Shown piece by piece: positions 8,517 to 18,200 of a stretch of DNA of 64,000 nucleotides (positions are counted from its first letter, which is position 1; each line of letters starts with the position of its first letter). Both the position numbers and the translations under genes were made by a program. The notes under the pieces are model-generated. The model was not told the DNA's origin, did no database searches, and was given only the letters and a program-made list of their open reading frames with translations. Source of the DNA: Thalassococcus halodurans (GTDB lineage Bacteria > Pseudomonadota > Alphaproteobacteria > Rhodobacterales > Rhodobacteraceae); contig NZ_FNUZ01000001.1 in assembly GCF_900108225.1 (NCBI RefSeq), positions 744,001 through 808,000 on the forward strand, given 5' to 3'.

Positions 8517-9497
8517 ATGGACAGGCTTTTCGAAAAGATCAGAGGCAACCGCTTTGTGGTCTTTGGCCGCGCGGGGATGGACCTGTTTGCGCAAGACGTC
8601 GGCGTCAAAAGCGAGGACGCCGAGGTGTTTCAGGCCGATCTGGGTGGGTCGTCCGCTAACACCTGCGTTGGCCTGTCCAAACTGGGCAGCGGCGCCGCGC
8701 TGGTCACTTCCGTTTCGAATGACGCTGTGGGACGGTTCTGTATCAACCGGCTGAAACACTACGGGGTCAGTAACGACTACATCCGGTCAATTGACGGGGA
8801 ATTCCGCACGTCGCTGGCGGTCTACGAAAGCCGGACCGAGGATTTCCAGAATGTCCTTTACCGCAACGGGGCCGCCGATTTTCAGGTGACCGAGTCGGAT
8901 GTCGATCAGGTCGATTACACCCGTTTTGACGTGGTGCTGGGTGCCGGAACCGTGTTCGCCTCTGAACCCTCGCGCAGCGCGACGTTCAAGGCCTTTGCCA
9001 ACGCCAAAGCCGCAGGTCTGCCGATTGTCTTTGACATCGACTACCGCCCCTATTCTTGGCCCTCGCCCGAGGTTGCATCCGACGTTCTGACCCGCGCGGC
9101 AGAGGCCAGCGATGTGATTGTCGGCAATGATGAAGAGTTCGACTTCATGGCAGGCGGCGCGGGCAAAGGGCTGGCGATGGCCGAAGACCTGGCCACGGCA
9201 GGCAAGCTGGCAATCTACAAAATGGGCCCCGACGGCGCGATCACCTTCTGGTCTGGCCAGCGGATCAGAACCGGCGTCTATCCAACCCAAGCGATCAAAC
9301 CGGTCGGCGCGGGTGACAGCTTTCTGTCCGGCCTGTTGGCGTCGCTCGCGGCAGGACACGATCTGGAATCCGCCATTCTGCGCGGATCAGCCTGCGCCGC
9401 GATCACCGTCAGACGACCGGGCTGCGCACCCGCCATGCCCACCACCGAAGACCTAGACGCATTCCTGCGCGACCACCCCGTTCCGACGCAACCCTGA
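8517..9497 (+). CDS. iolC: 5-dehydro-2-deoxygluconokinase (PfkB family)
   Basis: The 326-residue PfkB-type kinase has the N-terminal GRAGMDLFAQDVG, a substrate segment DLGGSSANTCVGLSKLG and the C-terminal signature KPVGAGDSFLSGLLASLAAG with the catalytic aspartate. IolC phosphorylates 2-deoxy-5-keto-gluconate in inositol degradation. Assignment to IolC over other PfkB sugar kinases rests on the following iolB and iolJ-like genes. The start is ATG at 8517, preceded by AAGAGG. It is the first gene of the plus-strand inositol unit. Confidence 0.88.
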   Translation: MDRLFEKIRGNRFVVFGRAGMDLFAQDVGVKSEDAEVFQADLGGSSANTCVGLSKLGSGAALVTSVSNDAVGRFCINRLKHYGVSNDYIRSIDGEFRTSLAVYESRTEDFQNVLYRNGAADFQVTESDVDQVDYTRFDVVLGAGTVFASEPSRSATFKAFANAKAAGLPIVFDIDYRPYSWPSPEVASDVLTRAAEASDVIVGNDEEFDFMAGGAGKGLAMAEDLATAGKLAIYKMGPDGAITFWSGQRIRTGVYPTQAIKPVGAGDSFLSGLLASLAAGHDLESAILRGSACAAITVRRPGCAPAMPTTEDLDAFLRDHPVPTQP

Positions 9498-9508
9498 GGA
9501 AGACCCCC

Positions 9509-10351
9509 ATGCATATCGCCCCCTACGACAATGCAAACAAACCCATCGTGGATGTAGAAGACAACCTTGTCCCCCTGACCTATTTCAACATCGTCAAACT
9601 GACCAAGGGCGAGGTGTTCGAATATCAGGTCCAAGGTTATGAAACCTGCGTTGTCCCCGCGACTGGAACCGTGGATGTCGATGTGGACGGTGCGGTTTAC
9701 ACGCAGCTTGGCAATCGTGGCGAAGATGTCTGGGATGGTGAACCGGAAGGCGTTTACGTGCCTGTCGGTGCCAAGGTGCGTCTGACCTGTGTTTCGGACA
9801 AAACCGAAACCTTCATTGCCGGTGCGAAATACGACAAGGTTCTGGAACCCTTCGATGTGCGGGCGGCTGATCTGGACGTGGTGCAATACGGCTCGGACGA
9901 CACCAAAACACACCGCAAGATCAAACATATCCTAGGCGCCCATCACCACGACAAGGTGGGCCGTTTGCTGGTCAGCGAACTGTTTACCGTCGGTGCCGGC
10001 GGATGGTCGGGTTTTCCCAGCCACAAGCATGATACTGACAGGCTGCCCGACGAAACACGCCACGATGAAACCTATAACTTCCGGTTCAAACCGAACTACG
10101 GATCGGGACTTCAGATGTTGCAAAGGGTCGATAATGAACCGGGCGATGCCTATCACATCGTGGACGGGTCCACCGTGCTGATCGACAAGGGCTATCACCC
10201 CTGCTGCGTGCTGCCGGGGTACGAAATGTATTACTTCACAATCCTTGGCGGGCTCAGCCAGCGGTCGTTGAAACAGTATTTCCAGCCGACCCACGCCGAA
10301 CAGCTGTATTCGATCCCCGGCATTATGGACATGGTGGCCAAGTTCAAATGA
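9509..10351 (+). CDS. iolB: 5-deoxy-glucuronate isomerase
   Basis: IolB converts 5-deoxy-glucuronate into 2-deoxy-5-keto-gluconate, the IolC substrate. The 280-residue bicupin shows the His/Glu-rich metal segment SHKHDTDRLPDETRHDETYN and the conserved HPCCVLPGYEMYYFTILGG, both recalled for this family. It starts 11 bases after iolC, and the aldolase start overlaps its stop by four bases. Length is close to the family norm of about 270. Confidence 0.92.
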   Translation: MHIAPYDNANKPIVDVEDNLVPLTYFNIVKLTKGEVFEYQVQGYETCVVPATGTVDVDVDGAVYTQLGNRGEDVWDGEPEGVYVPVGAKVRLTCVSDKTETFIAGAKYDKVLEPFDVRAADLDVVQYGSDDTKTHRKIKHILGAHHHDKVGRLLVSELFTVGAGGWSGFPSHKHDTDRLPDETRHDETYNFRFKPNYGSGLQMLQRVDNEPGDAYHIVDGSTVLIDKGYHPCCVLPGYEMYYFTILGGLSQRSLKQYFQPTHAEQLYSIPGIMDMVAKFK

Positions 10352-11178
10352 CCGTCGCCACCCTGTCCGAGGTGCTGCAACCAGCCCTGCGCGATGGCTA
10401 TGCCGTGGCGGGGTTGGTCGTGCTGGGATGGGAAGATGCCCGCGCCTTCGTAACCGCCGCCGAGGCCGAGCGGCTGCCGGTGATCCTACAGGCCGGTCCA
10501 GCATGCCGCGCCCATACGCCCCTGCCCATTATAGCCTCCATGTTTCGGCATCTGGCAGAACACGCCAGCGTGCCGGTCGTGCTGCATCTAGATCATGGCT
10601 ATAGCCGCGAGGAATGCCAGATGGCGTTGGATCTGGGCTTCACATCGGTCATGTATGACGGTTCCCGCAAACCGCTTGAGGACAATATCGCTGAGACCGC
10701 AGCGATTGCCGAAATGGCCCACGCGGCCGGGGCATCCTGCGAAGGCGAGATCGGGTTTGTCGGCTATCACGACGGTGCCGCGTCAAAGGGCACTGACCCC
10801 GCCGAGGCCGCGATTTTCGCCGAACAGACGGGCGTGGATGCCATGGCGATTTCGATCGGAAACGTGCATCTGCAATCAAGCGCCAGCAGCACGCTGGACG
10901 AAACGCGTCTTCGCGACATTCAGGCGCTGACCGGCGTTCCGTTGGTGATCCACGGCGGATCGGGTGTGCCAATGGATCAACGCCGCGCCTTGGCCGGAAA
11001 CTCGAACATCTGCAAATTCAACATCGGCACCGAACTGCGCCAAACGTTCGGAAAAGCGCTGCGCAACGCGCTGGACAGCGACCCGAATGCTTTTGACCGT
11101 ATCGAAATTTTGAAACAAACCCACGACCCGCTGGTCACGGCAACCCGCCGTATCCTGCGCAATCTGAAGCCGGATTAG
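10348..11178 (+). CDS. Class II fructose-bisphosphate aldolase family protein, IolJ-like
   Basis: The 276 residues show class II aldolase features: zinc-ligand segment [18 protein letters not shown] and the phosphate/zinc motif VIHGGSGVP. Coming straight after iolC-iolB, the likely reaction is cleavage of 6-phospho-5-dehydro-2-deoxygluconate to DHAP and malonate semialdehyde. A general FBP or tagatose-bisphosphate aldolase cannot be excluded. Its start overlaps the iolB stop (ATGA at 10348). Its stop overlaps the stop of the convergent yqgE gene. Confidence 0.85.
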   Translation: MTVATLSEVLQPALRDGYAVAGLVVLGWEDARAFVTAAEAERLPVILQAGPACRAHTPLPIIASMFRHLAEHASVPVVLHLDHGYSREECQMALDLGFTSVMYDGSRKPLEDNIAETAAIAEMAHAAGASCEGEIGFVGYHDGAASKGTDPAEAAIFAEQTGVDAMAISIGNVHLQSSASSTLDETRLRDIQALTGVPLVIHGGSGVPMDQRRALAGNSNICKFNIGTELRQTFGKALRNALDSDPNAFDRIEILKQTHDPLVTATRRILRNLKPD

Positions 11179-11750
11179 GCGCTGCCCCCTTCGGCAGACA
11201 GCATATGCGGCGACACGCCCAGCGTGGACAGCGCCGCGCTCCATTTCAGCACATTGGGCGTGCCGAAAACCAACAGCGGGTCGGCATCACAGACAAGCCA
11301 GCCGTTCTGGGCCAATTCGCCCTCAAGCTGGTTCGGGCCCCACCCCGCATAGCCCAGACACATAAGCTTTTCCTGCGGACCTTTGCCTTTGGCGATGTCT
11401 TCCAGAATGTCCAAGGTCGCCGTCATGTGGAAATCTTGGTTCACCTCAAGCGTCGTCACAACCGACGTGTAATCAGGCGAATGCAGCACAAATCCGCGCC
11501 CCGTTTCGACAGGGCCGCCGAATTGCACCGGCATATCCACCATGTCTGGCGTCACTTCGATATCCAACTGATCCATCAGTTTTTTCAGGCGGATATCCTT
11601 GCTGGGTTTGTTGATGATCAACCCCATGGCCCCATCATCCGAATGGGCGCACATGTAGATGACGCTTTGTAGAAATCGGGGATCGCCCATGCCCGGCATG
11701 GCGATCAGCAGCTTTCCTGTCAGGCTCGTGTCTTTCAACTGATCAGACAT
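11175..11750 (-). CDS. YqgE/AlgH family protein
   Basis: The 191 residues carry the family hallmarks: a start near [40 protein letters not shown] and [16 protein letters not shown]0301 (YqgE/AlgH) proteins are widespread in proteobacteria, and their function is not established. The gene runs alone on the minus strand, convergent with the aldolase gene; the two stop codons share bases. Confidence 0.9.
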   Translation of the reverse strand: MSDQLKDTSLTGKLLIAMPGMGDPRFLQSVIYMCAHSDDGAMGLIINKPSKDIRLKKLMDQLDIEVTPDMVDMPVQFGGPVETGRGFVLHSPDYTSVVTTLEVNQDFHMTATLDILEDIAKGKGPQEKLMCLGYAGWGPNQLEGELAQNGWLVCDADPLLVFGTPNVLKWSAALSTLGVSPHMLSAEGGSA

Positions 11751-11906
11751 GTTCTGCTCCGATAATCTGCTACCAGCATGGCCGACAGCACCCCAAGGCG
11801 CAAGGCCCGTTGCCCGATTGTACGACGTGTCACAGTTATCACGGCTTCGTGCCTTCGCTTAGTCGTGACTTTTCATTTCAGACCGAATGCCCACATCTTA
11901 GCCGAC

Positions 11907-12707
11907 ATGAAAAACAAGATTCTGACATCGGCTTTGGCCCTTATGACCTTGGGCTCTGCTGCCACGGCAGCGGACCTGAGCAATATCGTTCAGGCCGAAC
12001 TGCGACCCGGTTGGCGCAAGGCCGACGGCACCCATATGACCGCGCTACAACTGACGCTGGCACCGGGGTGGAAGACGTATTGGCGCGCGCCCGGCGATGC
12101 GGGCATTCCGCCCAGCTTTGACTGGTCGGGGTCGTCCAATATGGAATCCGTTGGCATCACATGGCCCACGCCCAAGGTGATGTACCAAGCTGGAATGCGG
12201 TCGGTCGGCTATTCCGATCAGGTCGTTTTCCCGATCCAGATCACGCCCTCTGCCGACGGCGATATTAATCTGAACGCCCGCGTTGATTTGGGTCTGTGCA
12301 AGGATATCTGCCTACCGCACAGCGTGACCATCCGCGCGACGCTCACGGCGGATACGACCAAGCCCGATCCGGTGATCGCAGCCGCGCTTTCCGACCGCCC
12401 GTTTTCGGAAAAAGAGGCAGGCGTCGGCAAAGTCACCTGTGACATCGCCCCAAGCAGCGACGGTGTCACCCTGACCGCGCGCATTCCCATGGCGGACAGT
12501 GGCGGCAAAGAAGAAACCGTGATTGAAACCTCGAACCCGATGATCTGGGTGTCCGAACCGGATGTCACACGTCAGGGAAAAGAGCTGATCACCGCAGCGG
12601 ATCTGTCCCATGTCGAAGGCAAGCCCTTTGCGCTGGATCGCTCGGGCATTCGCATCACCGTTCTGGGCAAATCCTACGCGGTCGACATCAAAGGCTGCGA
12701 CGGCTGA
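11907..12707 (+). CDS. Secreted DsbD N-terminal-domain-like protein (thiol-disulfide related)
   Basis: The chosen ATG at 11907 opens a clean signal peptide (MKNKILTSALALMTLGSAATA, cut near ATAA), so the open frame upstream to 11778 is probably untranslated. The mature protein matches the DsbC-like (DsbD N-terminal) domain found alone in many alphaproteobacteria: APGWKTYWRAPGDAGIPPSF, a CKDICLP cysteine pair, and late single cysteines (VTCDIAP, KGCDG). DsbD's N domain passes electrons to periplasmic partners; here the membrane and C-terminal domains are absent, so the partner is unknown. Its TGA abuts the stop of the convergent RND gene (shared TGATCA). Confidence 0.75.
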   Translation: MKNKILTSALALMTLGSAATAADLSNIVQAELRPGWRKADGTHMTALQLTLAPGWKTYWRAPGDAGIPPSFDWSGSSNMESVGITWPTPKVMYQAGMRSVGYSDQVVFPIQITPSADGDINLNARVDLGLCKDICLPHSVTIRATLTADTTKPDPVIAAALSDRPFSEKEAGVGKVTCDIAPSSDGVTLTARIPMADSGGKEETVIETSNPMIWVSEPDVTRQGKELITAADLSHVEGKPFALDRSGIRITVLGKSYAVDIKGCDG

Positions 12708-15700
12708 TCAGGCGCGTTTGCGCCTGACCGCGATCAAGCTTCCTGCCACGATATAAGCCACCAAGGCCAAGACCGCCGCGCCTACAACAAACAGCGCAAA
12801 GGCCATTTGCAGCGACGTGACCTGTGGGAACATCTGCACCAGCGGGCCAGCCATCGCTCCGTTCACGGCGAACGCTCCCAGTGTCGCCGCCAACCACGCC
12901 AGCAGAACCGCCACACCCGCCAAATACGCCGCACGCACCCGCGCCACGCGGAAACGCAGACCATGCATCAACGCGGTTTTGGCACGGCCAAAGTCCTCGC
13001 CAATCGCAATCAGCGCCGGCACGACCAGAAGCACCAGCACCATGCCAAAGCCCAGACCATAGCAAAGCGTGACAACAGTCGGCTTCAGGAATTGCGCCTG
13101 CGACGAGGTTTCATAAAGCAGCGGCGCAAGGCCCAGAACCGTTGTCAGCGTGGTCAGAAGAACAGGGCGCAAACGGTCGGCTGTGCCGTCGATAATGGCT
13201 GGAATGATCCCACGGTTTTCGGCGTATTCGTCGATGGTCGTCACCAGAACAATCGAGTCGTTGATGATGATCCCTGTCATCCCCAGAAAGCCGACGACCG
13301 TGAACATACTGGTCGGAATGTCCCAGATCGCGTGACCATAGATCGTACCGACCAGACCAAACGGAATGATCGCCATCACTACGAAAGGCCGCGACCAGCT
13401 GGCAAAGACCCACGACAGGACAAGGTAAATCCCCAGCAACACCAGCGTCAGACCCGTCATCGCATCGGATAGGAATTCACCCTCTTGTTCGGACAATCCG
13501 GACAGGCGAAAATCGACCTGACGGGTGCTGGCGATGGCGGGCAGAATCTCTTCCTCCAGCGCCTTCATGATCTCGTTGGCGCGTTCGGCGTTGTCTTCGG
13601 AAATGTCGCCGGTGACGGAAATCAGGCGGATGCCGTTTTCGCGCCGGACTGTCGAAAATCCGGTCCGGCGCTCAACGTCCACGATGTCACCAAGGATCAC
13701 GTAGTTACCGTCCGGCGTACGCAGTTGCGTGCGTTCCAAGAAGTCCGCCGTCAGTTCGCTTTCCGGCAGTTCCACGCGGATCGAGGCAGACCGCGATCCA
13801 TCGGGATATGTCGCGGCCTCAAGCCCGCCCAGACGTGCGCGAAGCGTTGTGCCCAGACTGTCGATATCAAAGCCCAGCGCCTGTCCCTGCGGCGTCAGAT
13901 CAAGGATCAGTTCCTCTTTGTCATAGCTCAGATTGTCTTCGACTGCCGATACCTCGGGGAAACGCAGCAGCGCTTCTTTCAGGTCTTCCGAGGCCGCCTT
14001 AAGAACCGCCGCGTCCGCACCGTAGAATTGCACATCCAGCGCGTCACCGCCGGGGCCCGACCGCCAGCCACGGAAGCTGACCGTTTCAGCCAAGGGGTGG
14101 TTCACGACCTTGTCTTGCAGTTCGCCCACAAAGGCGAAACTGGAATAGGGGCGTTCGTCTGCGTCGATCAGTTCGATGGAAATCGAGCCAAGCTGTTCGG
14201 GGTCTTTGCTTTCGGTGCCAGACAAGCCGCGACCGGCGTTGCCACCGATTTCCGCCAGCACATAAGCCACCGGATTTTTGCCATAGCGTTCTTCGTATTC
14301 CGCGCCCAGCGCCTCGACCGCGCGCTGCATTTCGCGCATCATTTCGATGCTGTCGTCGCGCGTCGCCCCCGGTGCCATGGCAAAGTTGCCTGTGACCGAC
14401 GAATTCTCGGGCGCGTTAAAGAAGCGCCAGTTCACATCACCACGGATCAGTTGCGACGCCTGCGAGGCCAACAGAACAATCGACGCCGCCAGAACAACGT
14501 AGCGGCCCGCCACGACTCCAGCCATCACACGGCGGAAAATGTTATCGCGGAACCAACGGAAACCACGGTTCACAACACGCGACGGCAGGTCATACCAGTG
14601 TTCCTTGCCGGTGTGCTTCAGGGCGTGGGACATGTGGTTGGGCAGGATCAGAAAACATTCCACCAGCGATGCCAGCAGCACCACGATGACGGTGAACGGA
14701 ATGTCTTTGATCAGGTCACCGAACCGCCCACCAATCGCGACCAGTCCGAAGAACGCGATCACGGTCGTCAGCGTGGCGCAGAACACGGGCAAGGCCATAC
14801 GTCGCGCAGCCGTTTCCGCCGCCTCGACTGGTGACAGCCCGCGCCGCGCCAGATGATCGGCGTGTTCGCCCACGACAATGGCGTCATCAACCACGATCCC
14901 CAGCGTGATGATCAGCGCGAAAAGCGAGATCATGTTGATCGTGATCCCGAACCCGTACATCAGCGCCACAGCCGCCAGCATCGCCGTAGGGATACCCGCC
15001 GCGACCCAGAACGCGATGCGCGCGTTCAGGAACAGGAAAAGCAACAAAACGACCAGCGCCAGACCGGTCAGACCGTTGTCCAACAGGATGTTCAGACGCC
15101 CTGTGATCTGTTCGGCGCGGGTCCGGATCAGATCGATTTCGGTGCCAGCAGGCAGTTCCGCCTCAAGCTTCGCCGCGACCTCTTCGACCGTGCGCTGGAT
15201 GCCGATGGCGTCGCCACGGGCGTTACGGTCGACCCTTACGGAGATCGCAGGGTTTTCGCCCACGAAATAGCTGCGTTCGCGCGTAACACCTTCGACAAAA
15301 ACTGTGCCCACGTCGCCGATGGTCAGCTTGGTGCCATCTTGGTTCGAACGTAGAACGATCCCCTCAATCTCTTCAGCGCTGCGCTTTTCGGTGCCCGTGC
15401 GGATACGGGCGTTGGCCCCTTGCACTTCGCCTGCGGGATCGGCGTCGACCTCGGCCGCAATGGCCGCTGCGATTTCGCGCATGGTGACGTCATAGGCGAT
15501 CAGGTTGGCCGAGGGCACTTCGATGATCGTGCGCGGCGCGGCCACCCCGCGAATGGTGGTCGAGGTCACGCCCTCGACAAACAGACGCGCGACGAATTCA
15601 TCGGCAAACCGCGCCAGCTGATCCGCACCGACAGGGCCGGTGATCACCACGTCCGTCACACGGTCAAACCACGTCGACCGCCCGATTTCCGGCTCATCCG

Positions 15701-16091
15701 CATCGTCGGGTAGTTCCGTCACCGCATCCACGGCTTGGCGCACATCATTGGCGGCGCGGGCCATGTCCCAGTTGGGTTCGAATTCCAGCTCAATGCTCGC
15801 CACGCCTTCGCGGGATCGCGAGACCGAGCCTTCGACGCCCTCAACAGCCAGCAGCACAGGTTCAAGCACCTGAATGATGCCGGTATCAATATCCTCGGCC
15901 CCTGCCCCGTCCCAGCGGACGCTGACATCGATTTCGTCGATAATCACATCGGGGAAAAACTGCGCGCGCATGTTCGGCATGGCGAGCAAACCAGCCGCCA
16001 ACATCATGACCAACAGCAAGTTCGCCAAGGTCCTGTGACGGGTGAAGTAGCTGAACAATCCGCCCGTTCTGGCCGAGATCTGACGCGCCAT
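12708..16091 (-). CDS. RND-family efflux transporter permease (AcrB/HAE1-like)
   Basis: The 1127 residues have the RND plan: an N-terminal membrane helix, a large periplasmic loop (PNMRAQFFPDVIIDEIDVSV, then AVEGVEG), five helices with the proton-relay pair in GIVVDDAIVVGEHAD, a second large loop, and a mirrored C-terminal half (GIIINDSIVLVTTIDEY). It is about 80 residues longer than AcrB. It should form a trimeric inner-membrane pump with the adaptor encoded 2 bases upstream. No outer-membrane TolC-type gene is beside it. The drug or lipid substrate cannot be told from sequence. Confidence 0.92.
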   Translation of the reverse strand: MARQISARTGGLFSYFTRHRTLANLLLVMMLAAGLLAMPNMRAQFFPDVIIDEIDVSVRWDGAGAEDIDTGIIQVLEPVLLAVEGVEGSVSRSREGVASIELEFEPNWDMARAANDVRQAVDAVTELPDDADEPEIGRSTWFDRVTDVVITGPVGADQLARFADEFVARLFVEGVTSTTIRGVAAPRTIIEVPSANLIAYDVTMREIAAAIAAEVDADPAGEVQGANARIRTGTEKRSAEEIEGIVLRSNQDGTKLTIGDVGTVFVEGVTRERSYFVGENPAISVRVDRNARGDAIGIQRTVEEVAAKLEAELPAGTEIDLIRTRAEQITGRLNILLDNGLTGLALVVLLLFLFLNARIAFWVAAGIPTAMLAAVALMYGFGITINMISLFALIITLGIVVDDAIVVGEHADHLARRGLSPVEAAETAARRMALPVFCATLTTVIAFFGLVAIGGRFGDLIKDIPFTVIVVLLASLVECFLILPNHMSHALKHTGKEHWYDLPSRVVNRGFRWFRDNIFRRVMAGVVAGRYVVLAASIVLLASQASQLIRGDVNWRFFNAPENSSVTGNFAMAPGATRDDSIEMMREMQRAVEALGAEYEERYGKNPVAYVLAEIGGNAGRGLSGTESKDPEQLGSISIELIDADERPYSSFAFVGELQDKVVNHPLAETVSFRGWRSGPGGDALDVQFYGADAAVLKAASEDLKEALLRFPEVSAVEDNLSYDKEELILDLTPQGQALGFDIDSLGTTLRARLGGLEAATYPDGSRSASIRVELPESELTADFLERTQLRTPDGNYVILGDIVDVERRTGFSTVRRENGIRLISVTGDISEDNAERANEIMKALEEEILPAIASTRQVDFRLSGLSEQEGEFLSDAMTGLTLVLLGIYLVLSWVFASWSRPFVVMAIIPFGLVGTIYGHAIWDIPTSMFTVVGFLGMTGIIINDSIVLVTTIDEYAENRGIIPAIIDGTADRLRPVLLTTLTTVLGLAPLLYETSSQAQFLKPTVVTLCYGLGFGMVLVLLVVPALIAIGEDFGRAKTALMHGLRFRVARVRAAYLAGVAVLLAWLAATLGAFAVNGAMAGPLVQMFPQVTSLQMAFALFVVGAAVLALVAYIVAGSLIAVRRKRA

Positions 16092-16093
16092 GA

Positions 16094-17551
16094 TCAGCCC
16101 CCGATCCGCGCTTCGATACGCTCGACGACTTCAGCGGGGACTTTGGGTTGCGACAACTGCGCCAGCACACGTTTCTTGGCCTCTTCCGGCATCCGCCCGT
16201 TGCCTTCAACAAAGGCCACCAGTCGGGCGCGGCGTTCCTCGGTCAGTTCAAGCAGTGTGGGTTCCGCCGTGGCGTTTTCTCCAGCGGGCGCCAGAGTGCG
16301 GACTTTAATCCCTTCACCCAGCAAGGGCGTCCGTTGCGCCACGATCTGTTTGCCTTCCAGTTCAGGCGCACGCACCAAAACATCGTCACCCTGACGGCGC
16401 ATCACCTGCACGCTGGCCGAGATCAGGCGCTCTTCCTCGCCAATCACCAGAACCGTGTCATTGCCGTCAACCGCCGTGGCAGGCAGGCGCACCACGTTGT
16501 CAAGCGCCGGTTCCTGCACGCTGACAGTTACAAAATCACCCGGGCGGAAGCTGGGGGCGCGGTCCATGCGGGCATAAACCACACGGCCCGTCTGGCCATC
16601 GCCGGTCGAGGCCGCAACGCGGTCAATCCGCGCCTGTGCTTCGATATCGGTGCCGAATACGTCCAGCGTGACGGTCACATCCGCCTTCAACAATTGGCCA
16701 TTGTCATCCAACAGACGCGCATAGGCCTGAGTAGATACGCGAAAGGCCACCTCAAGCGCGTCGGGGTCCACCAGACTTGCAATCTGTTCGTTCGAGGACA
16801 CCAAGCGCCCTTCGACCACCGTCACATCGCTGAGCGTACCAGAGAACCCCGCGCGGATTTCGGTGTCGGCAAGGCTACGTTCCGCCTCGGACACCGCCAG
16901 TTTCGCGCGTTGCACGGTGGTTGCGGACTGATCCACGCGGGCCTTCGCCTCGGCCAAAGACTGACGGCGCTGGATCACGGTCACGCGTGCGCTGGATGCC
17001 TGTAGTTCGGCTGTTTCAACAGCGGCAGCAGTACCAACACCACGGTTTTGCAAATCTGTCTGACGCTGGAACGCCTTTTCATAAAGCTGCGCCTGTTCTT
17101 GGGCCGCAGTCAGATTGTCCTGCGCCAGAACAACGGCGTCTGCGGCTTCGCGGGCCTCTGCCTCGGCGTCGTACAAATCGGATTGCGCGCGTTCCAATGC
17201 CGCTTCGGCATCTGCGGGATCGATGCGCGCCAGCAATTGCTGATCTTCGACATGCCCGCCTTCGACAAAGCCATCCGCCAATTCGACAATCCGCCCACCG
17301 GCACTGGCGCGCAGTTCCAGTTCGCGGCGGCTTTCGACCTGACCGAAGGCGGTCAGCACAGGCACCTCGCGTCCTGCTGTGGCGGTGACCACATTGACGG
17401 TAAACACACGTTCCCGCGCCTGCGGCACGCGCGGCTCTTCGGACATACGGGTCTGCACGGCGTCGCGCACTGTCGCAGCGGCATAAACCAAGAGTCCCAG
17501 CGTAGCAGCCAGAAGAAAAAGCCCCGTCAGGCTTTGACGCAGAAAACGCAT
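16094..17551 (-). CDS. RND efflux periplasmic adaptor (membrane fusion protein)
   Basis: The 485-residue protein has an N-terminal membrane helix (SLTGLFLLAATLGLLVYAAA), a lipoyl-like half motif (GQVESRRELELRASAGGRIV), a long coiled-coil hairpin of about 130 residues rich in Ala/Glu/Gln, the second lipoyl half (ADTEIRAGFSGTLSDVTVV) and beta-barrel segments. Such adaptors bridge the RND pump and an outer-membrane channel. It is the first gene of the two-gene pump operon. Confidence 0.9.
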   Translation of the reverse strand: MRFLRQSLTGLFLLAATLGLLVYAAATVRDAVQTRMSEEPRVPQARERVFTVNVVTATAGREVPVLTAFGQVESRRELELRASAGGRIVELADGFVEGGHVEDQQLLARIDPADAEAALERAQSDLYDAEAEAREAADAVVLAQDNLTAAQEQAQLYEKAFQRQTDLQNRGVGTAAAVETAELQASSARVTVIQRRQSLAEAKARVDQSATTVQRAKLAVSEAERSLADTEIRAGFSGTLSDVTVVEGRLVSSNEQIASLVDPDALEVAFRVSTQAYARLLDDNGQLLKADVTVTLDVFGTDIEAQARIDRVAASTGDGQTGRVVYARMDRAPSFRPGDFVTVSVQEPALDNVVRLPATAVDGNDTVLVIGEEERLISASVQVMRRQGDDVLVRAPELEGKQIVAQRTPLLGEGIKVRTLAPAGENATAEPTLLELTEERRARLVAFVEGNGRMPEEAKKRVLAQLSQPKVPAEVVERIEARIGG

Positions 17552-17651
17552 AGAAACCGATCCTTAAGCAGGCGACACAGATGCCATAGATTTAGGACGC
17601 CTAAGCCAAACGCAAAGACGTACATAGTCCAAGGTTATACGCAGGTCCGGA

Positions 17652-18194
17652 TTATTTCCGTCGCAAATGTTCGTCGAGTCGCGGAAAAATCTCGACAAAG
17701 TTACAAGGCCGGTGCCGGAAATCGAGCTGTTTGACCAGAATTTCATCCCAAGCGTCCTTGCAGGCACCCGGACTGCCGGGCAGCGCGAACAGGTACGTGC
17801 CATTGGCAACGCCACCCGTGGCGCGGCTTTGAATCGCGGATGTGCCGATCTTTTGCATGGAAATCATTGTGAAAACCGTGCTGAACGCATCGATTTCCTT
17901 TTCATAAACATCGCGGTGCGCCTCGACCGTGACGTCGCGGCCGGTCAGACCAGTGCCGCCAGTGGACAGGATCACGTCAATCTCGGGGTCGGCACACCAT
18001 TCGCGCAGCTTGGCGGCAATCTGGTCGCGTTCGTCCTTGATGATATCCCGCGCGGCCAATGTGTGGCCCGCTTCGGTCAAACGCCCGACCAGCGTGTCGC
18101 CGGACCGGTCATCTGCCATTTCGCGCGTGTCGCTGACCGTCAGAACGGCAATGCGCACCGGAATAAAGTCGCGGGTTTCGTCAATTCTGCTCAT
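17652..18194 (-). CDS. moaB: Molybdenum cofactor biosynthesis protein B
   Basis: The 180-residue protein has the MoaB/MogA fold motifs: VLTVSDTRE at the N-terminus, LSTGGTGLTGRDVT (molybdopterin/phosphate loop) and LPGSPGACKDAWDEI. MoaB-type proteins adenylate molybdopterin before metal insertion. The cofactor is needed by the NasA nitrate reductase encoded 17 kb away. It follows a UDG gene by 6 bases and is likely co-transcribed with it. Confidence 0.9.
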   Translation of the reverse strand: MSRIDETRDFIPVRIAVLTVSDTREMADDRSGDTLVGRLTEAGHTLAARDIIKDERDQIAAKLREWCADPEIDVILSTGGTGLTGRDVTVEAHRDVYEKEIDAFSTVFTMISMQKIGTSAIQSRATGGVANGTYLFALPGSPGACKDAWDEILVKQLDFRHRPCNFVEIFPRLDEHLRRK

Positions 18195-18200
18195 GTCTTT

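Noticed and set aside
13485-14834. Long plus-strand frame opposite the RND pump gene
   Set aside because: It is antisense to a complete RND permease and has no recognisable motif; it is a codon-bias shadow.
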